Assembly (NCBI GenBank): GCA_947247005.1
Contig: OX365953.1
Coordinates: 191,001-255,000, forward strand
DNA from: Spisula solida
Taxonomy: Eukaryota; Mollusca; Bivalvia; Venerida; Mactridae
Length of the DNA stretch: 64,000 nt
Direction: 5' to 3'
Notes under the pieces: model-generated
Told to the model about the DNA's origin: nothing
The model's database searches: none
Seen by the model: the letters and a program-made list of their open reading frames with translations, nothing else
Shown: positions 35,117 to 47,100 of the stretch, in pieces
How positions within the stretch are numbered: the first letter of the stretch is position 1
Layout: each line of letters starts with the position of its first letter
Position numbers and translations under genes: made by a program

Positions 35117-38100
35117 GTAAGTATATAGTCGCTCATCGATTCCCCGTCATTATAGTCCAGAGAATTTGACATGACTCTCGACCTTCTATTAGCATAATTT
35201 AACTGCTGATTGTCTATATTGATAATCCCGGTGGTATGTTTTTCGAGATGCAATACAAATGCAACTCTAAAGGAACGATATTGCATGATTTGCTCGCGGA
35301 AATTAATATATTCAACGCAATAATCTGGTAATATATTCACGCATAAAGGCCAGGATCGTGTCAAATTCTTTAAAGCTACACCTTGCAGTGATTTTCAGCT
35401 TACACCTAATCAAGTTATGTCTGTCGTTGTGGTGCAAAGGTGTCATCCTTACTTTGTCATTAACTTTTAATTCTGAATCCTTTCAGGGTCAAAATCAATA
35501 ACTTTACAGAAATATTCGGCTCAAATGAAGCCCTTGTCCCTTTAATTATTGACCTCTGTTGATTGGCCCTCTCATGCCATGTTTTCTACAATATGAACTC
35601 CAGACAGATATATGGAGAGATATATTATAATGTGCATGATCTGATGTTACGTCATGTGGTAGTACTGGCTGTCTTGATATATGGCATGTTCTACAGCAGA
35701 ATATGTATAGATTTTCAATGGCACAAAAAATCAATTGTCTTAAAACTTGTTGTAGTGTCTGTGGTAGTTACACATTCCTGTAGAGATAAATGGTGATTCA
35801 ATTCTTGCTGATATATACTTGATGCAATTGATTGTTGAGTGTGTATTGTGTGTGCATGGGTCAGTCTTCAGGGAGAATCTTAGTGGCAGTTGTGTGGAAA
35901 TTATTAGTCTTATGTCACACTCAAATAGCTACAAAGTGCTTAGTTTATTGCATTATTGAATTCCCCACACGATATTACACTCCGCTTTGTTCAAAATATG
36001 CTGATAATATTGATCAACTTGCACCTTGAGGTCATCTTTATATTGATCAACTTGCACCTTGAGGTCATCTTTATATTGATCAACTTAAGTCATCTGTATT
36101 GACAATCTGTCTTTTACTCATTGTTTTCATGCTTGTTTATTCACTTGTGGTCATTTCTGCATAACTTAGATATAATAATGTATTAGTACAAATATTGTGT
36201 ATATAAATATTGAGCTTAATGATAACTTATATCAATACCAGCCATATGTTTCACCATACGTTGTCTACAGGATTAAAGGGACAAACCCAAATTTTCTTAT
36301 TAATCTTATGTTAGAAAATTATTTAAGTTTCTATGGAGTTTTCCCTGAAAATTAAAAAAGCCTTGTTTTTAACCCTCAGAATTCTGACTGAATTGTTGAG
36401 AGATATTTTAGGTACAGATGATTAAACCCAGTTAATATAGAAATAATAGAGTAGTCAAAATGACCCTAGAGTTCTGAGTGAAACTTATAGCCCACAACAG
36501 TAATTCATTTGAGTCCTAGGAATTACTATAGTCATGAAAATTCCTGGCAGGATAAACATAATTCAGGGGTCCTTGAATTCCAAATAATAATGAAAATCCA
36601 GATGTATTAATTCAATAAATTAAAGTTGTGGTCATTTGAAATTTCATCAGCTCAATTTTAACGCGGTTTGAATCAGCATGGTCAGAGTTTTGGTCTAGGG
36701 ATGTGTGTTAACGGCAGCCGAAGCAGACTTGTTGTTTATATTAAGGATTGGGCATTATGCCTCTGTAGGACCCCTGATAATTGCAATCAGTGAATTTAGG
36801 ATTTCAAACTACTTGCCTCACCCTGAATTGGCAAACCTAAATAGTTTTCCTATATATTATACTCTATGCATAATTACTGCAGAAGTTACTTGTCAACACG
36901 AATCAACAATTGCGGAACCGGACAACAACCAGACAACAACCGGAACCGGACAACAATCAGACAACAACCGGAACCGGACAACAATCAGACAACCGGAACC
37001 GGACAACAACCAGACAACCAGAACCGGACAACAACCAGACAACAACCGGACAAGTGCTAATTTTGCAGACTGTAATTGTATGTTTGTTGCGCTGTATTGC
37101 CTTACAAGTATAACCCCATATAGAATAGAACATTTTTATTTGTTTCAGAAATAAAGCCATTGCCGATTATTTGTCATCTAATGGCTATAACAGTGCACTC
37201 ACAGAGTTTCTTAAAGAGACGTCCATGGTAAGTTTATGTTGTCTTCTATTCAAATAAATCTTCCTTATGTCCACGTGGAAAAACAAATATATATAGTAAT
37301 ATAATTGGAAAAGTATATACTTTTCATTAGTAGTAGGTCCATTGCCTGGAGATGCATAGGGTTTAGGAAAACTCCAGCAGTGCTTTAAATTTAGTTGTGC
37401 CCCTATCTTTGATGAAGGGATATATTGCTGTGCACATGTTGGTCGGTCTCAAGAACGCTTTTTCCTAGGATCTTCAAACTATTCAAATAAAACTTCAATA
37501 ATATCCTCGTGTTAAAACACATACATTAGTTGAACGTATTATAAGTAGTACAAGTTGGTCTGTAACCAGGGTACTGTTTTACTAACATTGCGTAAATGTC
37601 GCGTAAGTTTACGGATATATTTGTCACTTACGCAAATCCGTAAGTGTGTTTTACTAATCGATCGCAAGTTGTTGCATACATTTACGTAAATATATTGAAT
37701 ATTGAACGCAGACCGGACCACAATATTACCAATATAATGGGAACCAGAGTGAATAAATATACATAAAAGTTCGATAAGTTTTGATGATTAAAGATGTTTA
37801 TATTACTAATCACGTCTATAACAACAAGTGACGGTTGAAAATCAACAGTGCGTGGCAAAAACTCCTCACTACGTACATATTTGCTACTTATGCTTACTCC
37901 GACATTGCGTAGAGTTACGCCAATACTTACGACAGAACATGAGAAAAAATATCTTAGTAAAACGGTAGACCAAATGGTTTCTGTTCAATAACTCAAGAAT
38001 GCTTTGCCGTACGAGCTTACTTTACATGGAGGTTGGTCAGCAACAGTAGATGATCCCTATTGATTTTGAGGTCAAAAGGTCAAAGGTCAAGGTAGCTGTG

Positions 38101-41100
38101 ACCTTCAACATCCAAGACTAATTGGCTGCAATGTTTTACTGACCCAGTGTATTAATAATTTATAAACACTTGGCTCCAAGGACATTTCTGTAGTTTCACA
38201 GCCTAAGCTTCCAATTTACCTCTGTATGAAGACCACTTGAGACCAAAGTCACAAGTCGAGTTTTATAATTGAAGTGTTACTGTACACAATTGTCTGGAGA
38301 TAATTGATCAGTTAAATATTGATGGCAAATATCAGAGACTGTGCTCGGCTTGTACTGTCTGAGACAACTCAATATATACAGGATGGAGTTCTATTTATAG
38401 TAACAATATTGTAATGTGTTCATGATGCAGATATTTATGGATATGACAAACTGACATCAGAGTATTTATATATTTATTGATGTAATACACATTTACCACA
38501 AGTCCATGACCTCCAGACAATCTTATAGTGTGTGGATTGTCGAGGACAGGAAAATATTGACAAATTTTGCTACTTTACAAAATAGACACTCAGCAGACTC
38601 ATTATCCAGATCATTGAGATGCAATTTGGCTGGTATCAGATTTTTGTTTCAAGATTTTTGTAAAACTTCATAATTTGCTTCAATTTTATTACAGCCGATG
38701 GAAATAGACAAGAAATATTCTGGTATTCTAGAAAAGAAATGGACGTCAGTAATCAGATTACAAAAAAAGGTATTTATTCAACAAAATCTTATCTCACAAA
38801 CTTAAAACTACATACATATATATAAGATACCAGTATTGATAATGTCACATGGATGTAGGATTCAGCAGCCTGGGTTTCTGTAGCTGTCATATGTAGAGGG
38901 GCCATCAGTAGGTGTCATATGTGGAGGGGCCATCAGTAGGTGTCATATGTGGAGCGGCCATCAGTAGGTGTCATATGTGGAGGGGCCATCAGTAGGTGTC
39001 ATATGTGGAGCGGCCATCAGTAGGTGTCATATGTGGAGCGGCCATCAGTAGGTGTCATGCGTAGAGGGGCCATCAGTAGGTGTCATATGTGGAGGGGCCA
39101 TCAGTAGGTGTCATGCATAGAGGGGCCATCAGTAGGTGTCATATGTGGAGGGGCCATCAGTAGGTGTCATATGTGGAGGGGCCATCAGTAGGTGTCATGC
39201 GTAGAGGGGCCATCAGTTGGTGTCATATGTGGAGGGGCCATCAGTAGGTGTCATATGTGGAGGGGCCATCAGTAGGTGTCATATGTGGAGGGGCCATCAG
39301 TAGGTGTCATATGTGGAGGGGCCATCAGTAGGTGTCATGCGTAGAGGGGCCATCAGTAGGTGTCATATGTGGAGGGGCCATCAGTAGGTGTCATATGTGG
39401 AGGGGCCATCAGTAGGTGTCATATGTGGAGGGGCCATCAGTAGGTGTCATACGTAGAGGGGCCATCAGTAGGTGTCATACGTGGATGGGCCATCAGTAGG
39501 TGTCATATGAGGAGGGGCCATCAGTAGGTGTCATATGTGGAGGGGCCATCAGTAGGTGTCATGCGTAGAGGGGCCATCAGTAGGTGTCATGCGTAGAGGG
39601 GCCATTTGGATAAAATCATTTCTGCATTGGATTTCGCATCAATCAAAAATTTTAAAAAAATTGTCAAAAAGCGTCCTGAGGACTTCAGGGGTCAAAGTTT
39701 CACATGAAACCCCTTATAACAAATATATACACCATGTTATCACTCATACCTGCTTGAGAACAGAGTTGATTACAAGGCTAATTATTAACCATCGTAAAAT
39801 GCTATAGTAGTATCCCCTAACAAAAATATTATTATTAATTCATTGCCATGAAAAAGCAATATAGATTGATATTGAATGCTATCTGTATTTAACTGTAACT
39901 TGGCAAGTTGGATCATTAGTTGAGTAATAAAGTGATTAATGAAAGCAGTACACGCATCTTGTCTGGCATGTTTTGTCATTATATATCAATTAGTTTATTG
40001 TTAACTTAAGGCATGTTTGTGTATTCTGTCTGTAATTGTTTCCCCCATCTGAGAGAAGGCGTATATTGGTTGGCATATGTCATATAATAGACCAAATAGT
40101 TTCAGATCAATAACTCAAGAGCAGTTGGGTAACTTGGGTCCAAAATCCTCAAAAATTCACATGGAGATTGGTCATCAACAGTGGATGACCCCTATTTATC
40201 CTAAGGTCAGAAAGTCTAAAGGTTGCTGTGTCCTTTAACATAAACGTATAATAAACCAAACAGTTTCAGATCATCTGTAAATAAATAAAATTTGTAGTAT
40301 TGATAGATGATAAAGTTTGAGTAGATAAGTTAAGATATAAGATATACATTTAATAACAAAGTTAAGATATATGTTCTGATTTTTCTACTTTCTATTCTAC
40401 AGGTCATGGACCTAGAAGCCAAACTTTCGGAAGCAGAGAAAGAATTTAATACGGGCGGCCCTACCCGAGATAAACGAGATCCGTCTGAATGGATACCCCG
40501 ACCCCCAGAACGTTACTCTCTTACCGGTCACAGAAGTCCTGTCACTAGAGTTATATTTCATCCTATGTTTAGTGTAATGGTGTCCGCTAGTGAGGATGCT
40601 ACTATTAGAGTAAGTATGCACAATGTCTCTAAGTGTGTCTCCGTAGCTAAGTGGTTAGCACGTTTGTCGTCTAGTCTGGCGATCCGGGTTCAAATATGGG
40701 GGGAGGCTCTCGTGTGTCTGTAGTTTTTCAGCAGAAGGCTGACTTGCAAATAAAGGCTCAGTAGTAGATGTTGTTGTCTTTGCCTGTTTTCAAGAGCCAT
40801 GGCTGTGGTTACTGATTAGTGTGATGGATTTGTAACCCGGAGAACTTGGTGAATTCTGTTCAGTTCCCAGTTGCCGTAGGTAATAACTTTGCATGAAAAT
40901 TGAAATTAATGATGATTTTTCTACACAAATGAAGAAGTTTCTAGTTCATTGTGGTACTGGGTCGATTACAGTCTAGGAAAACTGGTATTGATATATGAAT
41001 ATACCAACATAATTATATAACTGAAAACGAAAATTGAGGAACGGTGTTTACCTCGAATAAACAAAAAAAAAGAGTTGATTACGTGTATGCCAATATTGTT

Positions 41101-44100
41101 AATAAACAAGGAAATGCCTATACATGTCTGAAGGCCAAGTTGGTTTTAAAGCTGAGAAACTCGAGGAAAATGTTTGGAAGCATGAAGTGAAATATTTCTG
41201 ATATATGCTTGTATGTTTATATTGACAGGTATGATATGTTTATATTGACAGGTTTGATATGTTATATTGACAGGTATGATATGTTTATATTGACAGGTAT
41301 GATATGTTATATTGACAGGTTTGATATGTTATATTGACAGGTATGATATGTTTATATTGACAGGTATGGGACTATGAGACGGGAGATTATGAGAGAACAT
41401 TGAAAGGTCACACTGACGCTGTACAAGACGTTGCATTTGATCATACAGGAAAATTCCTCGGTAAATTCACTGTTAAATCTCCTACTTTATTATGCTGTCT
41501 AGTATTATCTATCCCACATAATGCCATACAATGTGGGAGACATTGGTTTTATACTCAGTGGATGTCTGTCTGTCTGTCTGGATGTCTGTCTGGATGTATG
41601 TATCGAACTGTGTGTGACACTATTCCTCTGTATCATTGGTTGGATTTCAATGAAACTTCACCTTAATGGTTTGTTCAAAATCTAGTTGTGCATATTGTCA
41701 GGAAATTTAGGTCACATGATTATTATCCAAAGTTGTGGCCCTTTGCTGTTTCTGATCAGTAAGGAATAACTATAGAACAGATCTGTCTAGGATCCTCGAA
41801 GAGTCAAACTCAATTATTATATATTTGGTATACTGGATGGTTATGTACGCTCATAGATGACCCCCGGTTGATTAATCATGTTGGTTGGTCAACGGTCACA
41901 GTGACCTGAGTATAAAATACTTCAGCTGTGATGTGGTATATTATATAAATGTCTTACAATAATTTGTTGATGTATGTTTACAGTATCGTGTTCAGCTGAT
42001 ATGACGATAAAACTTTGGGATTTCCAAGGATTTGAATGTGTCAAAACAATGTATGGTAAGTTTGCAATTTACGTTGTATGATGACTTTCTGTAGACTGGC
42101 TTATTAACTTATGTTTGTCTAGACTTAATTAAGAAATGTTGGAACTCCCAAGACAACTTCTGACGGAACCTGTATTGATTTGAATAAAATCTCAGGTCCC
42201 CATGGTCAGATTTATGTCATGGAAAAAACAGGAAAAAGACTTGAGAATTAAGGAATAAGTCAGGGAAACATTGTGATTGAGAACACTAGGGGAATTTTAT
42301 ATGATAGCTTTTGATACGAGTAAATTCAAATGAAGTAAATACCAAATACTGAGAAAAATACTCGCTCCTGGTTTGATTCCCAGTCGCAGAAGGTCATACT
42401 CTTCCATGAAACTGACAGCAATGTCATTTTTCCTCCACACAGAGAAGTTGATGGTTTCTCGAGGAAGGGTTAGTTTGTACTGTTTAGAATACAGTCCATA
42501 AAAAACTGGTTAGGTAAATTGGTTGCCTTACGTGACTGAACATTTATCAAGAAATGGCTCCCAAATAATGAAATAATGGTAATAAGATAAAGATGAGATT
42601 ATTGCTATGATTGCTAATATCAGCGGTGTCAATATTGCCGATTTATCCATCCTGGAAGAGCTATGATTGCTTATCAAAATAAAAGTTATTTGAAGAAAAT
42701 ATCTAAAGAAATGACCAAGTTACGGTCAATTTAATCTGCCTGAAGGATTTTATTAAATTCAAACTGATTTATATATGGAAACAATGTGGTTGAAGGCCTC
42801 TTGTTTGGCAAATTGGTCAGCCGCATATGATTTTCAGGATTTTTCATTTGGCTCTGTTGACACCCCTGTAATTTGTACAATATACTTGTAGGACATGATC
42901 ACAATGTTTCGAGTATAACGTTCATGCCTAGTGGAGATTTTATAGTGTCGGCCTCCAGAGATAAAACGATTAAAATGTGGGAGGTTGCTACAGGGTGAGT
43001 ATATTTCACAGGGTGAATACATGCAAGCTTGATCCGTGCTCGAACCCAGGACCCTTCGCTTTCAGGGCAAATGCTCTGCCGACCGAGCTATCCCACCGCC
43101 AACACACCCACTCACCCATACTCTCAAGGAAAGGTTCCGACCATGACATATATGTTATATATTACTCAAGCCATTGGAATACCTGTAAACAATCAGGATG
43201 GTAATGATGAAGGGGTAATAATCTCCGAGATCCGTGTTTTTGGAGTCTGCAAGGACAAAACATATACTGTAGTAGTTACTGATAGGGGAGGTAACTGGGT
43301 AAGGCTAATTTACTGATCAAATGTCTTGATAGCCTGACATAACAAGGGTTTCCTACATAGACTCCTGTGTTTAATTAATCCATAATTTTCACATTTTACA
43401 GAAATAATAATCTCCACTACAGTCCTCTGTTATTGTTCATAGAAATAATAATCTCCACTACAGTCCTCTGTTATTGTTCATAGAAATAATAATCTACACT
43501 ACAGTCCTCTGTAATTGTTCATAGAAATAATAATCTACACAACAGTCCTCTGTAATTGTTCATAGAAATAATAATCTACACAACAGTCCTCTATTATTGT
43601 TCATAGAAATAATAATCTACACTACAGTCCTCTATTATTGTTCATAGAAATAATAATCTACACTACAGTCCTCTATTATTGTTCATAGAAATAATAATCT
43701 ACACTTCAGTCCTCTATTATTGTTCATAGAAATAATAATCTACACTACAGTCCTCTATTATTGTTCATAGAAATAATAATCTACACTACAGTCCTCTATT
43801 ATTGTTCATAGAAATAATAATCTACACTACAGTCCTCTATTATTGTTCATAGAAATAATAATCTACACTACAGTCCTCTATTATTGTTCATAGAAATAAT
43901 AATCTACACTACAGTCCTCTATTATTGTTCATAGAAATAATAATACTAAAGAGTTCAACTAATTCCTGTTAAAATCATTTCAAAACGGTTGTTTCTATCG
44001 AGGATTTATTCTTATAAGACCGATGTCAATGTTTTTCTATCATATTTAATTTTGGTTATATTTCAGGTATTGTGTAAAAACATTTACTGGTCACCGTGAA

Positions 44101-47100
44101 TGGGTACGGATGGTACGAGTGAATCAAGATGGATCATTATTAGCTAGCTGTTCCAATGATCAAACATTACGAGTATGGGTGGTAGCAACCAAGGAATGTA
44201 AAGCTGAATTACGAGAACATGAACATGTTGTAGAATGTCTAGCTTGGGCCCCGGAATCCAGCTTCCCTGCCATCAATGAAGCTGCTGGCATAGATGTAAC
44301 TGTTTTACTTTCTTTGGTTCAATTTGAAAATTAGTTAAAAATAGAATTATAAGATCCTGGTATATTTGGTTTGATTTAATCTAACCAACCCAGGCCAATC
44401 TTTATTTGACTAGTTTCTGGTATAACAGATGATTCCTGAGAATGATATTTGAAGTTTATCTAAACCACACATATCATTGTTTGTAGCCTTAAATGTTTAA
44501 CAGGTGCCAATAGTATGAATTTTGTTCTGCAAAAAAGTTTCCATCATCCTTGCTTTTGTCTGTATTAAGTTTATAGCAGCCCTTTATACAGTGTATTTAG
44601 TTAAGTTTGTCAAGCGAGGATTTTGAAATAAAATAATTTGTCTTTTTGTCAAAGACATCTCGCTGTAGATTAGTTATGTTTGTGACTCATGTATTTCAGA
44701 ACAAAAAAGGTGGTAGAAGTGGGCCCTTCCTGGCATCTGGTTCCCGAGACAAGACAATCAAAATGTGGGATATAAGCACGGGATTGTGTCTCTTTACACT
44801 GGTAAGTAGTATTTGTGTGGTAAATTACACCTCAAGTACCTTCGTGACAGCTGCAAATAGTCTCCCCATACCTTACTTTAGTGTAGTTATCATTTATAAC
44901 TACCTCCCTTTATGGTTACTTATGCATGTCATTCGAAGTCCACAGTGTGTCATTCATTGCGGGTGAGTTTATAGGCTTGCTGGAAATATCCATTTTTGCG
45001 GATATGGATGTTTTTTTTTTTATATCTGACTCATGCGTGGATGGCTAGGCACTGCCGTTGTTTCTGTGTGGCTTTGGATTGTCTCTGCGGTGCAGTATTT
45101 ATAAATATCAGCTATTAAATTATGTTAATAGAAGGTCAAGGATCATGTCAAACTTTCCGCACTATAACTAGTTCCAAAACAGGCAATAATTAATACATGC
45201 TAGCCAACAGAATTGTACCCAGATAACAGTCAGACAATTACCTGTATTTATGTATTATCATCCTTTTTTAAAAAATATTGAATAATCCGGACTATCTCAA
45301 AATTCACAGCAAACTACAAAAATGGTATTGGCAAAATAAAACTATTGACAGTATAACCACGCATGTTAATTAAATGTATATGACACTTTATATTAACGTA
45401 CGTAAAAGGGGAAATATGCTGTCGCTCACACATATCGATAGGCCGATTAACAATGTTACCGCGTTAAGCGTAAAACACACTAGTCAAATTCTACCCTGCT
45501 TTATGTAAGACCTCATAATTTTCGTATCTATTATCCGATTTTAAATATTTAAAGCTTGTAATGAAGCAGAGATATATGCCTGTCTATTAATACAACATTC
45601 ATCACGATACCCTAGTTATTAAATCCACGGCGACGAGTAAGAATCCGTTCCGCGAAAAAGTAAGTTTAAAATATCCCGTTTTTTTACCAAATAAAAATTC
45701 AATCAACGGTCGAAAATCATCAAACATGAATTTAATTTTCGATCGATTTTGTTCATTAAAGCTTGTTTTAAAAGCTTATACTGTAAGGTTTTATAAAATG
45801 TAAAACTTATTTTTAAAGCATTTGCGAGTTGTCGACCGCCAACGAAATAAAACAGAACGGACGTATTCATAATAATGTTTGATGTAAACTATGCCGACCA
45901 TTGATCATCTTTTGTGGCGGTTTTTTCAAAAGCTAGCATCATGGTTCGTAATTTAATGCAACCAATACCTCTCAAAATGCATTTAATAGCAGGTTATATT
46001 GTAAATAATCACCATTTTATAATTAACATTCGGCAATAACTCCGTAAGTTCAATACAGCTACCGAAAAAAATAGTCCCGCATCGTGACATAAATCACTAT
46101 TTTTGACTCCATTTTGTAAAGACAGAACCAATAGAAACCAGAAAAAAGTACAACCAGTACCTCAAAACGTATTTAATCTCACAATTTAAACAAGTTTCAA
46201 TCAAAAATATGTTTTCAATTAGCGCATGGAAGGTGTGCAGGTGCCCGTTTCACACGCGTTTCGACGTGATTCCGCCATTTTGAAAATTTATTTGCAATAG
46301 TAAGTACATAAATGCACGAAGTTTAATCAAATCGTTGGCGGTCGACAACTCACAAATGCTTTATAAATAAGTTTTACATTTTATAAAACCTTAAAGTATT
46401 AGCTTTTAAAAGTTTTAATGAACAAAATTGATCGAAAATTAAATTCATATTTGATGATTTTCGACCGTTGGTTGAATTTTTATTTGGTAAAAAAAGGGGT
46501 ATTTTAAACTTACTTTTACGCGGAACGGATTCTTACTCGTTGCCGTGGATTTAATAATTAGGGTATCGTGATGAATGTTGTATTAACAGACAGACATATA
46601 TCTCTGCTTCATTACAAGCTTTAAATATTTAAAATCGGATAATAGATACGAAAATTATGAGGTCTTACATGAAGCAGGGTAGAATTTGACTAGTGCTTTT
46701 TACGCTTAACGCGGTAACATTGTTAATCGGCCGATCGATATGTGTAAGCGACAGCATATTTACGTTAATATAGAGTGTCATATACATTTAATTAACATGC
46801 TTGGTATAACTACGTACAGGAAAACTGCTATTTGTCGAAAATCATGAATAAGTCATTGAGTTTTGTTTAATGAAATATTTATAAAGCTTGACTGTATATT
46901 TTAGGTGGGTCATGATAATTGGGTACGCGGACTTGTATTTCATCCTGGTGGTAAATTTATCATCAGTGCTTCAGATGATAAGACAATACGTATATGGGAC
47001 ATTAAAAATAGGAGAAATCAGAAGACGTTAGAAGCACACCAACATTTTGTCACGTCTCTAGGTAAGTATGATAATAACTCAAGAACGCTTTGACCTAGGA

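Noticed and set aside
36705..37154. 149-codon frame with Gln/Thr/Arg-rich repeat running into LIS1 exon 2
   Set aside because: It covers the intron 1 minisatellite and reads exon 2 in the wrong frame, stopping six bases into it.
38885..39605. Regular 28-bp repeats, considered as a CRISPR array
   Set aside because: Head-to-tail minisatellite with no spacers, inside an intron of an animal gene.
40610..40723. Extension of LIS1 exon 4 past the donor
   Set aside because: Reading through enters a tRNA-like SINE; the GTAAGT donor at 40610 joins in frame to the conserved exon 5.
43018..43110. tRNA-Phe-like sequence as a functional tRNA gene
   Set aside because: D stem and both promoter boxes are good, but T and anticodon stems do not pair; better as a SINE or relic.
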